Of a stretch of DNA of 64,000 nucleotides, positions 22,572 through 32,818 are shown in pieces. How positions within the stretch are numbered: position 1 is the stretch's first letter; each line of letters opens with the position of its first letter. A model generated the notes under the pieces. It saw nothing but the letters and a program-made list of their open reading frames with translations. It had not been told where the DNA came from and did not search any database. Origin of the DNA: Liopterus haemorrhoidalis (Eukaryota > Arthropoda > Insecta > Coleoptera > Dytiscidae); assembly GCA_963971575.1 (NCBI GenBank), contig OZ020618.1, forward strand, positions 51,908,509-51,972,508, written 5' to 3'. Made by a program: the position numbers and the translations under genes.

Positions 22572-22634
22572 ATGTAAATTGGTCGGACTCGTTGAGGCCA
22601 TCCTTGTCTTCCGTAGATCGTTTCTCACGTTCCA
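22572..22634 (-). CDS. RhoGEF2: RhoGEF2 exon: short charged linker before DH
   Basis: Short exon (63 bases) with acceptor TTATTGTTGCAG and donor GTGAGT. Joined in phase to the previous exon it reads MEREKRSTEDKDGLNESDQF plus T and a split codon. It is highly charged, as expected for the linker between C1 and the catalytic DH domain. It is the last exon I can place. The DH-PH module (the nucleotide-exchange core acting on Rho) was not seen in 1-22571, which would make the following intron at least 22 kb. Weaker than the other exons because it is short, but both splice sites, the phase and the composition agree. Confidence 0.78.
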
Positions 22635-22849
22635 CTGCAACAATAAAGAACGTTCTTAATTAGTAGCCATCATTACATCGGAAATTACAGTATCAGCTCT
22701 GCTAATTAGTTACTTTTCATCTTATAATCATTCATTCATTCACTTTCAACATCACCCACTTCATTTCATTTCACGCTCGGCCACAGTATATATACCTATA
22801 ACGTAATTACCATTTAATTTTACTCACACGATATTTAAAACCAAAAAAA

Positions 22850-22915
22850 TGGATGTCAAGTGTGAATCTTCAAACATTTCAGGATTTTGTAGGTATTTAA
22901 TAAGGGGAAGAAGTC
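22850..22915 (+). repeat. Family A left end
   Basis: CAAACATTTCAGGATTTTGT followed by AGGTATTTAATAAGG, with the TCAAGTGTGAAT block before it. Confidence 0.5.
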
Positions 22916-23434
22916 ACCTGGATGTTTAGAACTATATTTTTTCTATAATCACATCAAAATCTAGTTCGTTAGTAATCATTATTTGAGTAATAAGAGCTTT
23001 CTTTTATTAATATTTGTTTTAATAAATTAAATAATATTCGAAAATTTTGTCACAATAAAATTAAAATTTATTATTACTGGAGTTGGTTTATTTTTCCGGG
23101 ATTTTAGGTCATAAAAACTGTGATTTGTCATATACATGTGCTAGATTTTTATGTTATAATTTTTTGATATTTAACAGTAGGGATGGGAATTTATTTTTGA
23201 ATATCGAGATATGCCTGATTCTATATATCGTAAGTGTGATATCGATATTCGATATATATCGAAGTAAAATTATCGATATTTTCGATATATCGAAATAACT
23301 AAAATGGAACATAAATTACAGTTTTAGTTGGCTTGGCGGGAAAAGAAGTCACCACTTGACAGACAATCACTTTACAGTTGGTACTCACCCAGCTACCAAC
23401 CAACTTTCTAATATTTTCCTAGTTAACTGTTTTC

Positions 23435-23438
<4 letters not shown>

Positions 23439-23495
<57 letters not shown>
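23439..23495. repeat. AT dinucleotide microsatellite
   Basis: About 27 consecutive AT units, next to the inner TIR element. The 72-codon frame across it is only a translation of TATATA. Confidence 0.9.
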
Positions 23496-23497
<2 letters not shown>

Positions 23498-23498
<1 letters not shown>

Positions 23499-24156
23499 GC
23501 TATTCACTTTTGTAAGGACAAACCAGATTTTTTTAGTTAATTTTATACTGTATTACGTACTAAATGTCAATTAAAAATATTCCTTACGTTGTAAAACCAA
23601 CTTTAGGTTAGTTGGTTATGATCATTATTCAGAAATTAAAATTTTTTATAATTTTTTAATACCAACATGACATACAATTTCAAAGGTGCAAATTATTGAA
23701 AACAAAATTTCTCGTTATAAGCTATTCCAAACGATTAGGCGGAACTAAATGGAAATTTAATTATTTTAGGTTGTCACGAAGATCTAAAGGGACCTTGCTT
23801 AGGTTATTTCATATTTCAGGTTTGGTATGTGAAAATTTAAAATAAAAACAGTGAAACCATGGAAACGAATGACATACATCAAATTATTTAATACATTTTT
23901 CCATAATTTTAAGACAAAAAAATAAATAAATGGGAAATTTTTATTAAGAATGAAAAAAATTTAAATGCATTGAAAATGACAATTTATATGACAATCAATT
24001 TAATCTAGAATTTGCAATGTGAGTATGATTTACAAAGCTTAAACAAAATGACCAAAAGTCCGAATTAATAGATAAAAATTACTAGATTTCAAAATCTAGT
24101 TCCGCCTAAACGTTTGGAATAGCCTATAGTTTGTTTTTACAAAAGTGAACAGCATA
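23498..24156. mobile_element. TIR element (GCTGTTCACTTTTGTAAG type), copy 1
   Basis: Left TATGCTATTCACTTTTGTAA, right TTACAAAAGTGAACAGCATA. Sequence between the left end and about 23720 matches 40343-40634 in inverted order (shared CCTTACG-type and AAAACCAACTTTAGG blocks). Interrupted by the Harbinger-like MITE at 23725-24127. Confidence 0.72.
23725..24127. mobile_element. Harbinger-like MITE (innermost layer)
   Basis: Ends GCTATTCCAAACGATTAGGC and GCCTAAACGTTTGGAATAGC, followed inward on both sides by GGAACTA. Related ends occur at 31944 (next to a Harbinger transposase fragment) and 39148-39333. Confidence 0.68.
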
Positions 24157-24599
24157 TATTTAAATGTAAAAAATAATCAAGAATACGATATTTTGTGCGA
24201 ATATCGATATTTGACGCGATATATCGCATTTAAAATATCGATATAAAAATATCGATATATTTTACTTAAGTATCGATATTTTCGAAATATCGATATATCG
24301 TTCCCATCCCTATTTAACAGTGATATTTTGTGATAATTTCTCATCTGTGATATACCATATTGTGTTTTTTATATTGTTTTTAATATGTTGACTCTTAATA
24401 TTTTAATTACTAGATTAATGTACTTACTTACAAACAATGTCAGCATGTCGATGGAATTACATTTAAAATCATACCATTGAATCAACTGAGGAAGATAAAT
24501 AAATTTATCGAAACCGGTTTTGAATTTACAATAATTTGATGTTTTAATTTTATGACCTAAAATCCCGGAAAAATAAACCAACTCCAGTAATAATACATA

Positions 24600-25960
24600 T
24601 ATTCGAGGTTGTCAACGTGTACATTAAATTTAAAATTGATTTGCACTCACACACCTATATCTGTAATAAAAACTAATAATTTATTTTAACTTATATATGT
24701 ATTACTAAGGTACCAAGTTGCCCAGAGCCTCAGTGGCTGAAGCACCTGTAAAATATTGTCAATAAAATAAAATAAAATAAATTAAAAAATCTTTTCAATT
24801 TCAGAAAAGTATTTCTCACTATTAACAATGTCTTATTTGATTTACAAGTATTTCACTATTATAAATGAGTTAATCCTCTTGATACCTTAAAAACAAAAAT
24901 TAAAATAATTCAAACAATAGGTTGAATCATGACGTATTAGGCGGCTTACACACATAAATTAATTTCTCCGATGTTAAAATTTTTTTCTTATATAATTACA
25001 AAAAAAGAAATACACTAGCTTAGACATAAATACCAAAAAAATCCATAAAATTACTAGCCATATTTTAGGCATGGATTAAAAAATAATTAATTTTGTCAAA
25101 AACAAAAACTGCAATATTTTCCAAAAACGCAAACTGATAAAAATTCTTTTCGTACATTTCCTGTTCAGGTCAATGTACACTACTTAGTATTTTTTTTTAG
25201 TACAAACCTGTTGAATTCCTGATCTACGTCTCAATATCTTTCTTTTGAACCACACATACATTTTTCTATTATTTTTTTTTCTACAAAAAATCGATATTTT
25301 TCAAAAAACTAATCTTGCTAAAAATTCCTGTTGAGCTATTCCGATTTCCATCAATGTACATTATTGCGATTTTTTTCAGATTTTGTTTCAACACTGGAAA
25401 CTAAGGTAGGAAGCAAAAGTTTTTTTAACATATTTTTGGCGAAAATCCCATTAAAATGACGCTTTTTAAAAAATAAAAATGTGCTTGTTGATCCACGCAT
25501 TAAAAGGTTTCACTTGATCCACAATATACATTTTTTTTTTTTTTAATTAAATACATATTTTTTAATATTTATCCCCGATGTGTTTTTTTTTTTTTTTAAC
25601 TATCGATATTTTTCCTGTAAGTGGGTCAAAAAGTTGTACAAGCATGCCAAATATCAACTTTTTACTAGAATTTCTAGATTCCGCCGTTTTACTAGAATTT
25701 CTACCGTACAGACAGACATTTGAGTGACATTATAAGCGTTTTTTTGGTCATAGCATTTATATTTTTTGGAAATTATTAACATAGGGACCCCGACAGTCAT
25801 AAAAACGGGCCTATTTTACCATAAACGATCCTATACACACGAAGACATTTTTTTTTTTTTTAATTTGTGCAGCCTTTACATTCATACACCCAAACGAACT
25901 AATTTAAATATTAGTATAAATAAAATTCATTCTATACTGAAACAATTTAAAAGTTCAACT
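24600..25960. other. Intron 25963-22635, outer part: decayed repeats
   Basis: Contains an AATAAA tandem at about 24763-24785 and, from about 25130 to 25760, decayed family A-like blocks (GTACAAGCATGCCAAATATC, ACCGTACAGACAGACATTTG). No additional exon recognised. Confidence 0.45.
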
Positions 25961-25963
25961 TAC

Positions 25964-26104
25964 TTGGTTTTCGTCTGGAGTCCTTACTGTCCGGTCGAAT
26001 ACGATCCATGAATTTTCCGATCCCTCGATCTTTCTTCGGAATGGGTCCTGGGCAAGTGTCATCGTACAACTTTACACATTGTCGGTGTAAGTTTATGAGA
26101 CATA
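25964..26104 (-). CDS. RhoGEF2: RhoGEF2 exon: C1 zinc finger, part 2, and basic linker
   Basis: Exon with two bases completing a split Val codon, then 46 codons and one base (acceptor TTTTTCTAG, donor GTAAGT). It reads CLINLHRQCVKLYDDTCPGP, supplying the last Cys-His-Cys-Cys ligands of C1, followed by IPKKDRGIGKFMDRIRPDSK and DSRRKP. The basic tail after C1 is typical of this position in the family. It shares its split-codon phase with both neighbours. Confidence 0.93.
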
Positions 26105-26233
26105 CTAGAAAAAAATATACAATTAAAAAATAACACATTATATAACAGGGATGAAGTCCCTGAATAAAAAATATTTATAAAATAATATATTCCGTAACAG
26201 GAATGAAAAGTATGGGATAATATAAATATTTAC

Positions 26234-26345
26234 CTGAACACTGGTATCCCTGTGGTCCTATACCGTAAATAATTTGGTGACAATTATTGCAAGATATCAC
26301 AGTATAATAATGCTGGGCAACGTAATGGTGGCCGTTCACATTCAA
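26234..26345 (-). CDS. RhoGEF2: RhoGEF2 exon: C1 zinc finger, part 1
   Basis: Exon of 37 codons plus one base (acceptor TTGTTGCAG, donor GTAAAT). It reads LNVNGHHYVAQHYYTVISCN then NCHQIIYGIGPQGYQCS. Joined to the next exon, the zinc ligands fit H-x12-C-x2-C-x13-C-x2-C-x4-H-x2-C-x7-C exactly, so the C1 finger is complete. The QG pair of the C1 core is present, but the proline usual before the first CxxC in phorbol-binding C1 domains is absent (TVIS-C), so strong diacylglycerol binding should not be assumed. Fly RhoGEF2 has a C1 domain between RGSL and DH, whereas vertebrate ARHGEF11/12 lack it; this supports an arthropod-type orthologue. Confidence 0.94.
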
Positions 26346-26816
26346 CTGCAACAAAAACACTCGATTAATATCTATAAAATCAACAAAACTCAATTCATAA
26401 AATCAAAATTTCATTTGTTCACTACTATTTTATTCATTTAATTATATGTAATTTTAATTTAATAATGAACTAAAAATAACCTTGGTTAACTGCTTTTGGG
26501 TTTGATTAATATTTATCTCAAAGAATTTCCGGAAACTGATAACAAAACAGCAACTGAAAATGTGCAGTGTTAAAATCGCTTTACTTGAAATTTACAATTA
26601 AAAATAGCATAATCTGTGAAGCACAGCTTCTTTGAACAATGTATGAACTTGGCCTTATTATATTTGTAAACAGTTTCAGCTCAATGTCTATTTGTAAACA
26701 GAAAGAGAAATATTTATTTACTTCGACACTATTAATAAATACTGCAAAAAATCATTTCCGCGACAAAATTAAAAGCAAAACAACAAAAGTATAAGATTAA
26801 TGTTAATGTTTTAATC

Positions 26817-27015
26817 CAGGGGTTCTTAAACTTATGTATCCCGAGGACCCCCTCTTGAACAAAATTTTTTTTGCGGACCCCATCCCAATCCTAGGCATTT
26901 TACGTTGTTCTTGAGACTTAATTTCTGGCTCAGTAATCTCATAGGCACTACGTTATAATAAATATTAGTAAAAATGTATCGCTGGTTATTTAAATAAATG
27001 GTCTTGCGCATTTTG
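26817..27015 (+). mobile_element. hAT family C, truncated copy
   Basis: Starts CAGGGGTTCTTAAACTTATG and follows family C for about 200 bases, stopping after GGTCTTGCGCATTTT. The other end is missing. It lies in inverted orientation to the full copy at 27431-27986. Confidence 0.75.
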
Positions 27016-27263
27016 AACTTATTTTTTTTTTTTTCAAAAATTACCATTTTTCAAAGTATATCCCTCAAGATTTTTTCCATTTTTTGATATTTTCGAGGGT
27101 TTTATTTGTAGATCTTTAAAACACTTTTAAATTCTAATTTATTTTATTTTATTTTTTTACTGCACGCCAAATTTTATAACGGATAGCCAGTTATGTTAAG
27201 TAAAAAATTTACAATTTTAGTAGCTTTAACGACTGAGTTGGGCTTTCGGCCATTTTGTTTAAC

Positions 27264-27277
27264 CCCCCCCCCCCCAT
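27264..27277. repeat. Poly-C tract
   Basis: About 14 cytosines within AT-rich intron DNA. Confidence 0.9.
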
Positions 27278-27430
27278 TCAACTATTAAGTGGACTAGGGA
27301 CAACTTAAGAAAATAAAAATCTTCTTTACTTCCGCTTAAAGATAATGCACAGACTAAACTTAATAATAAAATTTTACTCACGCTATTCAATGGAACAAAA
27401 CTAACAAAAATGTATCTAAATAGCATAGAC

Positions 27431-27986
27431 CAGCGGTTCTTAAACTGGGGTCCGCGAAACAATTTTGACATTAACATTACATCCCTAACTTTTCGCTTTT
27501 ATTCAAATAACTCATTTAATAAAAATCCTACATGGTCAAGACTTTTTGTATTTGTTGTTATCTAACTAGTTATTGACATAACTAAACAATAATTAGGAAA
27601 AATTTAATTTTTTTATTCAACTGCAAATTATTTACAGAAAACATATTATAAGATCTATTTTGACCAATATTTGACCAAGAAATGTCTGTACGAGTTTAAC
27701 GTATTATAATTTGTAACTTTTTTAATTCTTTTTACTACTATTTTTATTCGTTTTTTATTCGTAATGCTAATAAAAATGTTCACCTCTATAAATGCGCAAG
27801 ACCATTTATTAAAATAACCAGCGATACATTTTTACCAATCTTTATTATAACGTAGTGCCTATGAGATTATTGAGCCAGAAATTGAGTCTCAAGAACGACG
27901 TAAAATACTAGGGTTGGTATGGGGTCCGCAAAAAAAAATGTTGTTCAAGAGGGGGTCCTCGGACTACATAAGTTTAAGAACCCCTG
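27431..27986 (-). mobile_element. hAT family C, full copy, 556 bp
   Basis: Ends CAGCGGTTCTTAAACTGG and AAGTTTAAGAACCCCTG, exact 8-bp duplication GCATAGAC (27423-27430, 27987-27994). Inverted relative to 10975-11501. Confidence 0.9.
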
Positions 27987-27999
27987 GCATAGACTGTTC

Positions 28000-28970
28000 A
28001 TTCATCCAGTAGTATTGTTTTTTTTTAACTCGTTACTTTTTCTGAATTACTTACAAACACTTGTGTAAATAGCGCAGAATCTGTATAATTAGTATTAAGT
28101 AGGTATAGGGGAAAAATTTTAAGATCGTAGCGCCACGCGGATTTTTTTGAAACCATTCTAAATCAGATACCACTTGACATTTACTAGTAAATAATAGCGA
28201 AAAGTGTATCAAAAAACGACAAAAAATAAATAATTGTTTGGGATTTTCTGATTTTGTGAAGTGACATTACTTGTAAACATCTAAAATACTACATTTTGTG
28301 ATCTGGTTTTAAGTTATGGCGGTTTTCCATTGTCGATTATTTTAACTATATTGGGGGAAATAATAATTCCCGTGTTGTTTACCAAGGGGTAGAAATCTAC
28401 AATGCTGGGCATATAATATTGTTTGGAGTCACTGAAAAAAACAGAGAGTTCATAAAGATTTATGCATTATGCCTACAAACTTGTGCATTATAAACCCACA
28501 CACAATAACAGGAATTTTCAAGATATGCGATAATAAATACAAAATTGAAAGTATTTTTTGTAGTCACTATCATTAAAATGTAATGAGCAAACTTTGATAA
28601 AAGGGTTCACTTTTTTTCCAATTTTTAAATTGTTTATCTAAACATCGCGTCGATTCCTAACCTCTTGCTTTCCCAATTTTGTTTCGAACCATACGGTGTC
28701 TGATATTAGTGGAAACAAATGAAACGATATTTCCGGGTTTCTTCTTTCCAATGAATTGCACATAGGCACACAACAATATGTATTATACATTTTTCAATGA
28801 TTATAATAAAACTTTAAAAACAAACTTCATACAAAACCAATACACAAAACGAAATGTTATATGATGTACACAAGTTCATGAAACGCTCACCAGATGGTAG
28901 GGTGCTTAGCTGCAAATCCCTATAGTTAAGTTTTTTAATAATACATTTTGAGGTGGTGTTTTGAGAGACT
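28000..28970. other. Intron between RGSL and C1 exons: unassigned part
   Basis: AT-rich, with no repeat I can match and no frame resembling a missing exon. Confidence 0.4.
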
Positions 28971-28973
28971 TAC

Positions 28974-29163
28974 TTTTCTAGAATATCTGCCTATAAGCTT
29001 AGTTCTAAATGACTTGTCTTTGCTGACGAATGTGGGACACCTCTCTAGGGCGGTGTGGGCGGTGTGCGTCCCCCGAACACCGAATACTTTGGTTATCACA
29101 GTCGCCAGGGCGGCCGCCGTTATATATCTACGCGGCTCCGCTTGCTCCTTCTCCAGCTCGTTC
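28974..29163 (-). CDS. RhoGEF2: RhoGEF2 exon: RGS-like domain, part 3
   Basis: Exon supplying the last base of a split Leu codon plus 63 codons, ending in phase 0 (acceptor TTGTTCTAG, donor GTAAGT). It reads NELEKEQAEPRRYITAAALA, then TVITKVFGVR, then CPTFVSKDKSFRTKLIGRYS, ending RK. The FVSKDKS and KTKLIGR-like segments are typical of the C-terminal helices of the ARHGEF11/12 RGSL domain. With the two previous exons the domain is about 230 residues, the normal size. The next recognised exon (C1) is 2.6 kb away; a small exon in between cannot be excluded, but phase 0 joins phase 0. Confidence 0.93.
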
Positions 29164-29277
29164 CTAGAACAATAACACCACATTAAACACCACCATCAAA
29201 CAATCTAATATCAATAACTTTGAACAGAAAGTCTGATGCGCCCATCAGCATTTACCGCTCAAAGCTAATCAACTTAC

Positions 29278-29564
29278 AAATAAGGGTCTAATTTATTGAG
29301 CAGGAGCGTCTCGTAAAGTTTCATCTCCTTTGCTTTATCCCGGCTTATTTCTTCAAGCTTAGCGTCCGGCGGACCGAAGATGGTTCCCAGACCCGCCGTT
29401 CGCTTCTGCTGGAAATCCGCGAGCTGTTCATTCAATTCCTCCTTCGCCCTATTCCTCGCCTTCCAGAAGATCTTCCTCAGGATCTCTTCTTTATCCCACT
29501 CCTTTAATAAAACTTCATCGATCTCACGAGCAATATTTTCATCCACGTTATTTAAACGCAAAGG
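29278..29564 (-). CDS. RhoGEF2: RhoGEF2 exon: RGS-like domain, part 2
   Basis: Exon of 95 codons plus two bases (phase 0 to 2). The acceptor follows a long T tract (CAG then PLRLNNVDENIAREIDEVLL); the donor is GTAAGT. The middle contains KEWDKEEILRKIFWKARNRA and LADFQQKRTAGLGTIFGPPD, the family's helical core and conserved GLGTIFGP turn. It ends KLDPY plus a split Leu codon finished by the next exon. The antisense strand is also open here, but its translation has no family likeness and is a shadow. Confidence 0.94.
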
Positions 29565-29574
29565 CTGAAAAAAA

Positions 29575-30790
29575 AAAATATATATTTTAACTGAGGTTTA
29601 GGAGGAATCTGCCAAACTTGTGCGCCTTCATTAATTTTAGGCAAAAAAGTTATATAAACATTGGTACATTTTAAAAAATTACAGAGTTATGGAATATTGA
29701 AAGAAAGATGCAAGACATTAAACATTTATTGAAATTGTACATCTTGATCACCACATTCTAAAGCGTAACCTTAACTTAGAAAACAACTGCCTAAGTTTTA
29801 TAACCTGTCACAAATCTCCTTTTCCTAACAAAATCGCTGGATCGGCAGACGGAGCCAAAAATCTTAAACAACATAACCCCCTGACTTAATCCCTCTACAC
29901 TATTTTTTATGGAGACACACGAAAGAACTTGTCTATGAGAAGAAGACCATTAATCAAAATAAATTATCAAAAAGAATTTTTAATGCTGCAAATGAAATTC
30001 GTCTTAATCTTTAAATTTTAGAAAATGCAATAAAGTAGATATTTTGAACAATTATATTGATTTATTTAGTTATTTCTTCGTATTATAGTCAACTCTGTCT
30101 AAATCAGTCCTTTTCTGTCGTATTAACATTTGTTATATTATATGCTTCTTTCTAGATCGCGCGCAAATATCCATCGTTGCTGTGCGCCAAGACTTTTAAC
30201 TAACTAACTTTCTAATTTGAATTTTCCTCCAAGTTGTACCAATTTTGTAGTAACAAGGTTATAATTTTTATGAAATATTCTCTCTCCAAATCGAACTCTT
30301 ATTTTATGAGCCGATATTTTGTTGCAGGAATTACCGAATTGGAATTATACACGTCTGTCTTTTGCTTTCATATCAATCGTGTATTGTGGTTTAAACATCG
30401 ATTTCCATGTGTGAAATAAGACGATGCATTACTGAAATAACAAAATGACTAAACGAAAATTTAAAACACTTAATTTGGCTTAGAAAGTTTAATTTGTAAC
30501 TAAAATTAAAATAGTGCTTAAAAATATATCCCATCTATCTACCAGTCAACGATATCTTTTCACGAAATATTTTTTATTCTCCCTTTAGGTGAACTTTTTT
30601 GTTCCCAAGTGAAGGTTCGACTTAAAAAGAGTAAACTGTATTTGAATTTCTCAAACAAAAAACGTTATTAAAAAATATCTTGTATGTTTCTTTCAATAAC
30701 CTAGAAGTTTTTCGATTAAGATCTGTGCTGATATCTTTTTTTGTTTGAAATGAATTACTAACTCCTAGTATATCCTGTATAATTAGATAC
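29575..30790. other. Intron between RGSL exons; one LINE tail
   Basis: At 30163-30210 plus strand: ATCCATCGTTGCTGTGCGCC followed by AAGACTTTTAACTAACTAAC, a 3' end of the TAACTAACTA LINE family in plus orientation. The rest is unassigned. Confidence 0.55.
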
Positions 30791-30794
30791 TTAC

Positions 30795-31007
30795 GGCGCC
30801 AGGAACAAGGAAACTGGAATGAATCTCATAGGCCCATTTGCGCATGTCTTTAGCGTTGCCCTCCTTGTAGAGATCGGTGAGCAGATAGAAGAGGAGGCTG
30901 CTCGGGTCCGAGTTGCTGAGCACGTAGTTCATGAACACGGCCAGGTGTGTCACGTTCTCCCACAGCCGAGACAGAGATTTGAAAGGTCCATGATCCTCCA
31001 TCTGCCC
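30795..31007 (-). CDS. RhoGEF2: RhoGEF2 exon: RGS-like domain, part 1
   Basis: Exon of 71 codons, phase 0 to 0 (acceptor TATTTTCAG, donor GTAAGT). It reads GQMEDHGPFKSLSRLWENVT then helices with HLAVFMNYVLSNSDPSSLLF, closing WAYEIHSSFLVPGA. This is the start of the RGS-like (RGSL) domain, which in ARHGEF11/12 and fly RhoGEF2 binds active G-alpha 12/13 (Concertina in flies) and couples receptor signals to Rho1 activation, myosin contraction and cell-shape change. The Leu/Phe pattern, the DPSSLLFYL segment and the KDMRKWAYEIHS segment are the strongest identity signals in the window. Confidence 0.94.
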
Positions 31008-31723
31008 CTGAAAATAGTATCAAATTCAAAACGTCTCAACTACACTGAAAATATGATTTTCAGTGATCGATGAATGGTGTTACAAATGAATTAGTAACAA
31101 TAAATGTTTTAGTTATTGCTTTTAGAATGCAGTGGCGAATTATTTAGTCTTTTAGCGCATGCTCATTAATACAGATATTTTAATCTTAATTGTATTGTAC
31201 TTAAATTGTTAAAGGGCAATCGATCAGACACAAATTGATTCATGAACGAAATTCTGCGATAAAATTGGTGTTATTGATTTCAAAATAACTTAGTTGATAT
31301 TTTTGCCCAGTTTATTAACTCAAAAATAATTTATTGCCAGTTTTGATTACAGTTCCCAACGAATTAATTTTATGATGCTTTTTTTACAATCTCCACAAAA
31401 CAATTATATGTAAAATTAATTCTGTTGCGAAATTCATTTGAACTCTTTGAAATAATAAAGTAATTAATAGCCTAGTTACATTCTGATGCCCCACGTTGGG
31501 CGCCAAAAACAGTACAAATAAACTTAGCAATAGACTAATTTATTATAAAATGTCTGATAATGCCTAAAATAAATATGTCCCTGAACCCTTCGCTAGACTA
31601 ATTCTTTTTTGAGCAAGATTCGCCACTGCTGGGCACCAAGCAATTGACCAAATGTGTGGCTTTAGTTCCCGTTACATTTTTTCCTCTTGCGTCAAATTTT
31701 GCAGTAATTTTTATTGTCCTTAC

Positions 31724-31885
31724 CACTTCTTGGTCTGATATTTCGTCATCCTCCATACTGATTATTGGTTGTTGGGCGGTGTTGACAGTAGCTGCCTGTA
31801 TGGGAGAACTGGTGGCCAGCACACAACTGGGGACGGAACCAACTCCCCTCAGCGGGGAAACTTCCGGAGACACCTGAGATACACC
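31724..31885 (-). CDS. RhoGEF2: RhoGEF2 exon: linker into RGS-like domain (acidic hinge)
   Basis: Exon of 54 codons, phase 0 to 0. The acceptor TGTTTTAG precedes GVSQVSPEVSPLRGVGSVPS. The donor GTAAGG follows ISMEDDEISDQEV. The acidic stretch MEDDEISDQE is the family's usual lead-in to the RGS-like domain and joins in frame to GQMEDHGPFKSL of the next exon. The open frame continues past the donor for about 40 codons of non-family sequence, which I treat as intron. Confidence 0.86.
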
Positions 31886-31943
31886 CTAAAACAAACAACA
31901 ACAAATAAATAAATAGAAAGCTTACACTTAATTTCTCAGAATA

Positions 31944-32480
31944 GTTTATCCAAACGTTTAGACGGAACTAGATTTTGGTATCTTGTACTTTTAACGATTA
32001 AAACGAACTTTAAGCCATTTTGTTTACGCTATTGTAAACAATACTTATATTAGGAATCCACAAGATCCAATGTATAAATTAAAAACAATAAAAAAGGTTT
32101 TATTTGCAAAAATTTGGCTGCCGAAGTTCTTCAAATGTATTTGTACTCATTCGAAGAAATCTTCTGTAGCTGTTTGGATTTTCCAATTTTAATTCTACTA
32201 ATAAATTGTTAAAACAGCCCATTTCATCTCTTTTTTTCAACCATGATCTAGTCCAACATTTTCTTTTTTTCCTACGTTTTATTATACTATTAGTTGCTGA
32301 CGATATTATTATTGACGCCGACAAAGTTACTATTTCTTTCTCATAAAAAAACTTTAAAAACCAATTTTAAAATAACCATTCAAAATAAAACTGTCAACTG
32401 TCATAATATCATGATATGCGCATGGGTAAACAAACAATTTCCAAGTCTTAACTAATATTCAAATACCGTGTGATATATCA
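31944..32480 (-). mobile_element. PIF/Harbinger element fragment
   Basis: Left end TAGTTTATCCAAACGTTTAG then ACGGAACTAGATTTTGG resembles the ends of the MITEs at 23725 and 39148. Encloses a transposase N-terminus (32100-32324). The right boundary is uncertain. Confidence 0.6.
32100..32324 (-). pseudogene. Harbinger (HARBI1-like) transposase, N-terminal fragment
   Basis: Minus strand, 74 codons: IKRRKKRKCWTRSWLKKRDE then MGCFNNLLVELKLENPNSYR and RFLRMSTNTFEELRQP. This is the conserved N-terminal block of HARBI1-like nucleases (W-x-R-x-W...G...L..EL...D/N-P-x-x-Y-x-N/R-F-L-R-M). It stops before the catalytic DDE region, so it is a remnant. Confidence 0.8.
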
Positions 32481-32606
32481 AGATCTGAAAGCTTGAACCC
32501 TGAAAAAAAAAAACTAAAAAAAAAAATTTGGATACCGTTCTAGTGTGATACGCTCTTCACACATCAAAAAACATGCCTTTCCCAACCTCATCAAATATCT
32601 CTAGAC

Positions 32607-32810
32607 CAGGGGTCGGCAAACTTAGAATCTAAAGAGCCAAATTCACCCTTTACTGCATTTGAAAACATGTGAAAAACCCATAATTTTGTTTTAATACATG
32701 AATTTTTAATATTTTCTAAATTTTATTCCTTATCAACTTAATTTGAAGAGCCACACGAATGTCCTCAAAGAGCCGTAAGCGGCTCGCAAGTCACGGTCTG
32801 CCGACCGCTG
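32607..32810. mobile_element. hAT MITE, 204 bp (CAGGGGTCGGCAAAC ends)
   Basis: Starts CAGGGGTCGGCAAACTTAG, ends GGTCTGCCGACCGCTG. Preceded by CTCTAGAC (32599-32606) and followed by CCCTAGAC (32811-32818), a duplication with one difference. It abuts the next hAT element with only the 8-bp duplication between them. Confidence 0.82.
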
Positions 32811-32818
32811 CCCTAGAC

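Larger units (their letters stand above)
23178..24312. mobile_element. hAT-like element, TAGGGATGGGAA ends, ATCGAT-rich
   Basis: Perfect termini TAGGGATGGGAA / TTCCCATCCCTA and an exact 8-bp duplication TTTAACAG (23170-23177, 24313-24320). Just inside both ends are many ATATCGATAT palindromes. Two further insertions and an AT microsatellite sit within it. Confidence 0.88.
23069..24595. mobile_element. Outer foldback-type element holding a nested stack
   Basis: Terminal inverted repeats of about 45 bases: left starts TATTATTACTGGAGTTGG and includes TTCCGGGATTTTAGGTCATA; the right is the same inverted with almost no differences. The original element would be about 390 bp; the rest is the hAT insertion at 23178-24312. 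Near its right end is AAATTTATCGAAACCGG, a motif seen in several insect repeats. Confidence 0.78.

Noticed and set aside
23356..23574. 72-codon frame with alternating Ile-Tyr
   Set aside because: Translation of an AT microsatellite.
31598..31723. Extension of the RhoGEF2 exon beyond 31724
   Set aside because: The frame stays open but a good GTAAGG donor precedes it, the residues no longer resemble the family, and the next exon joins in phase from that donor.
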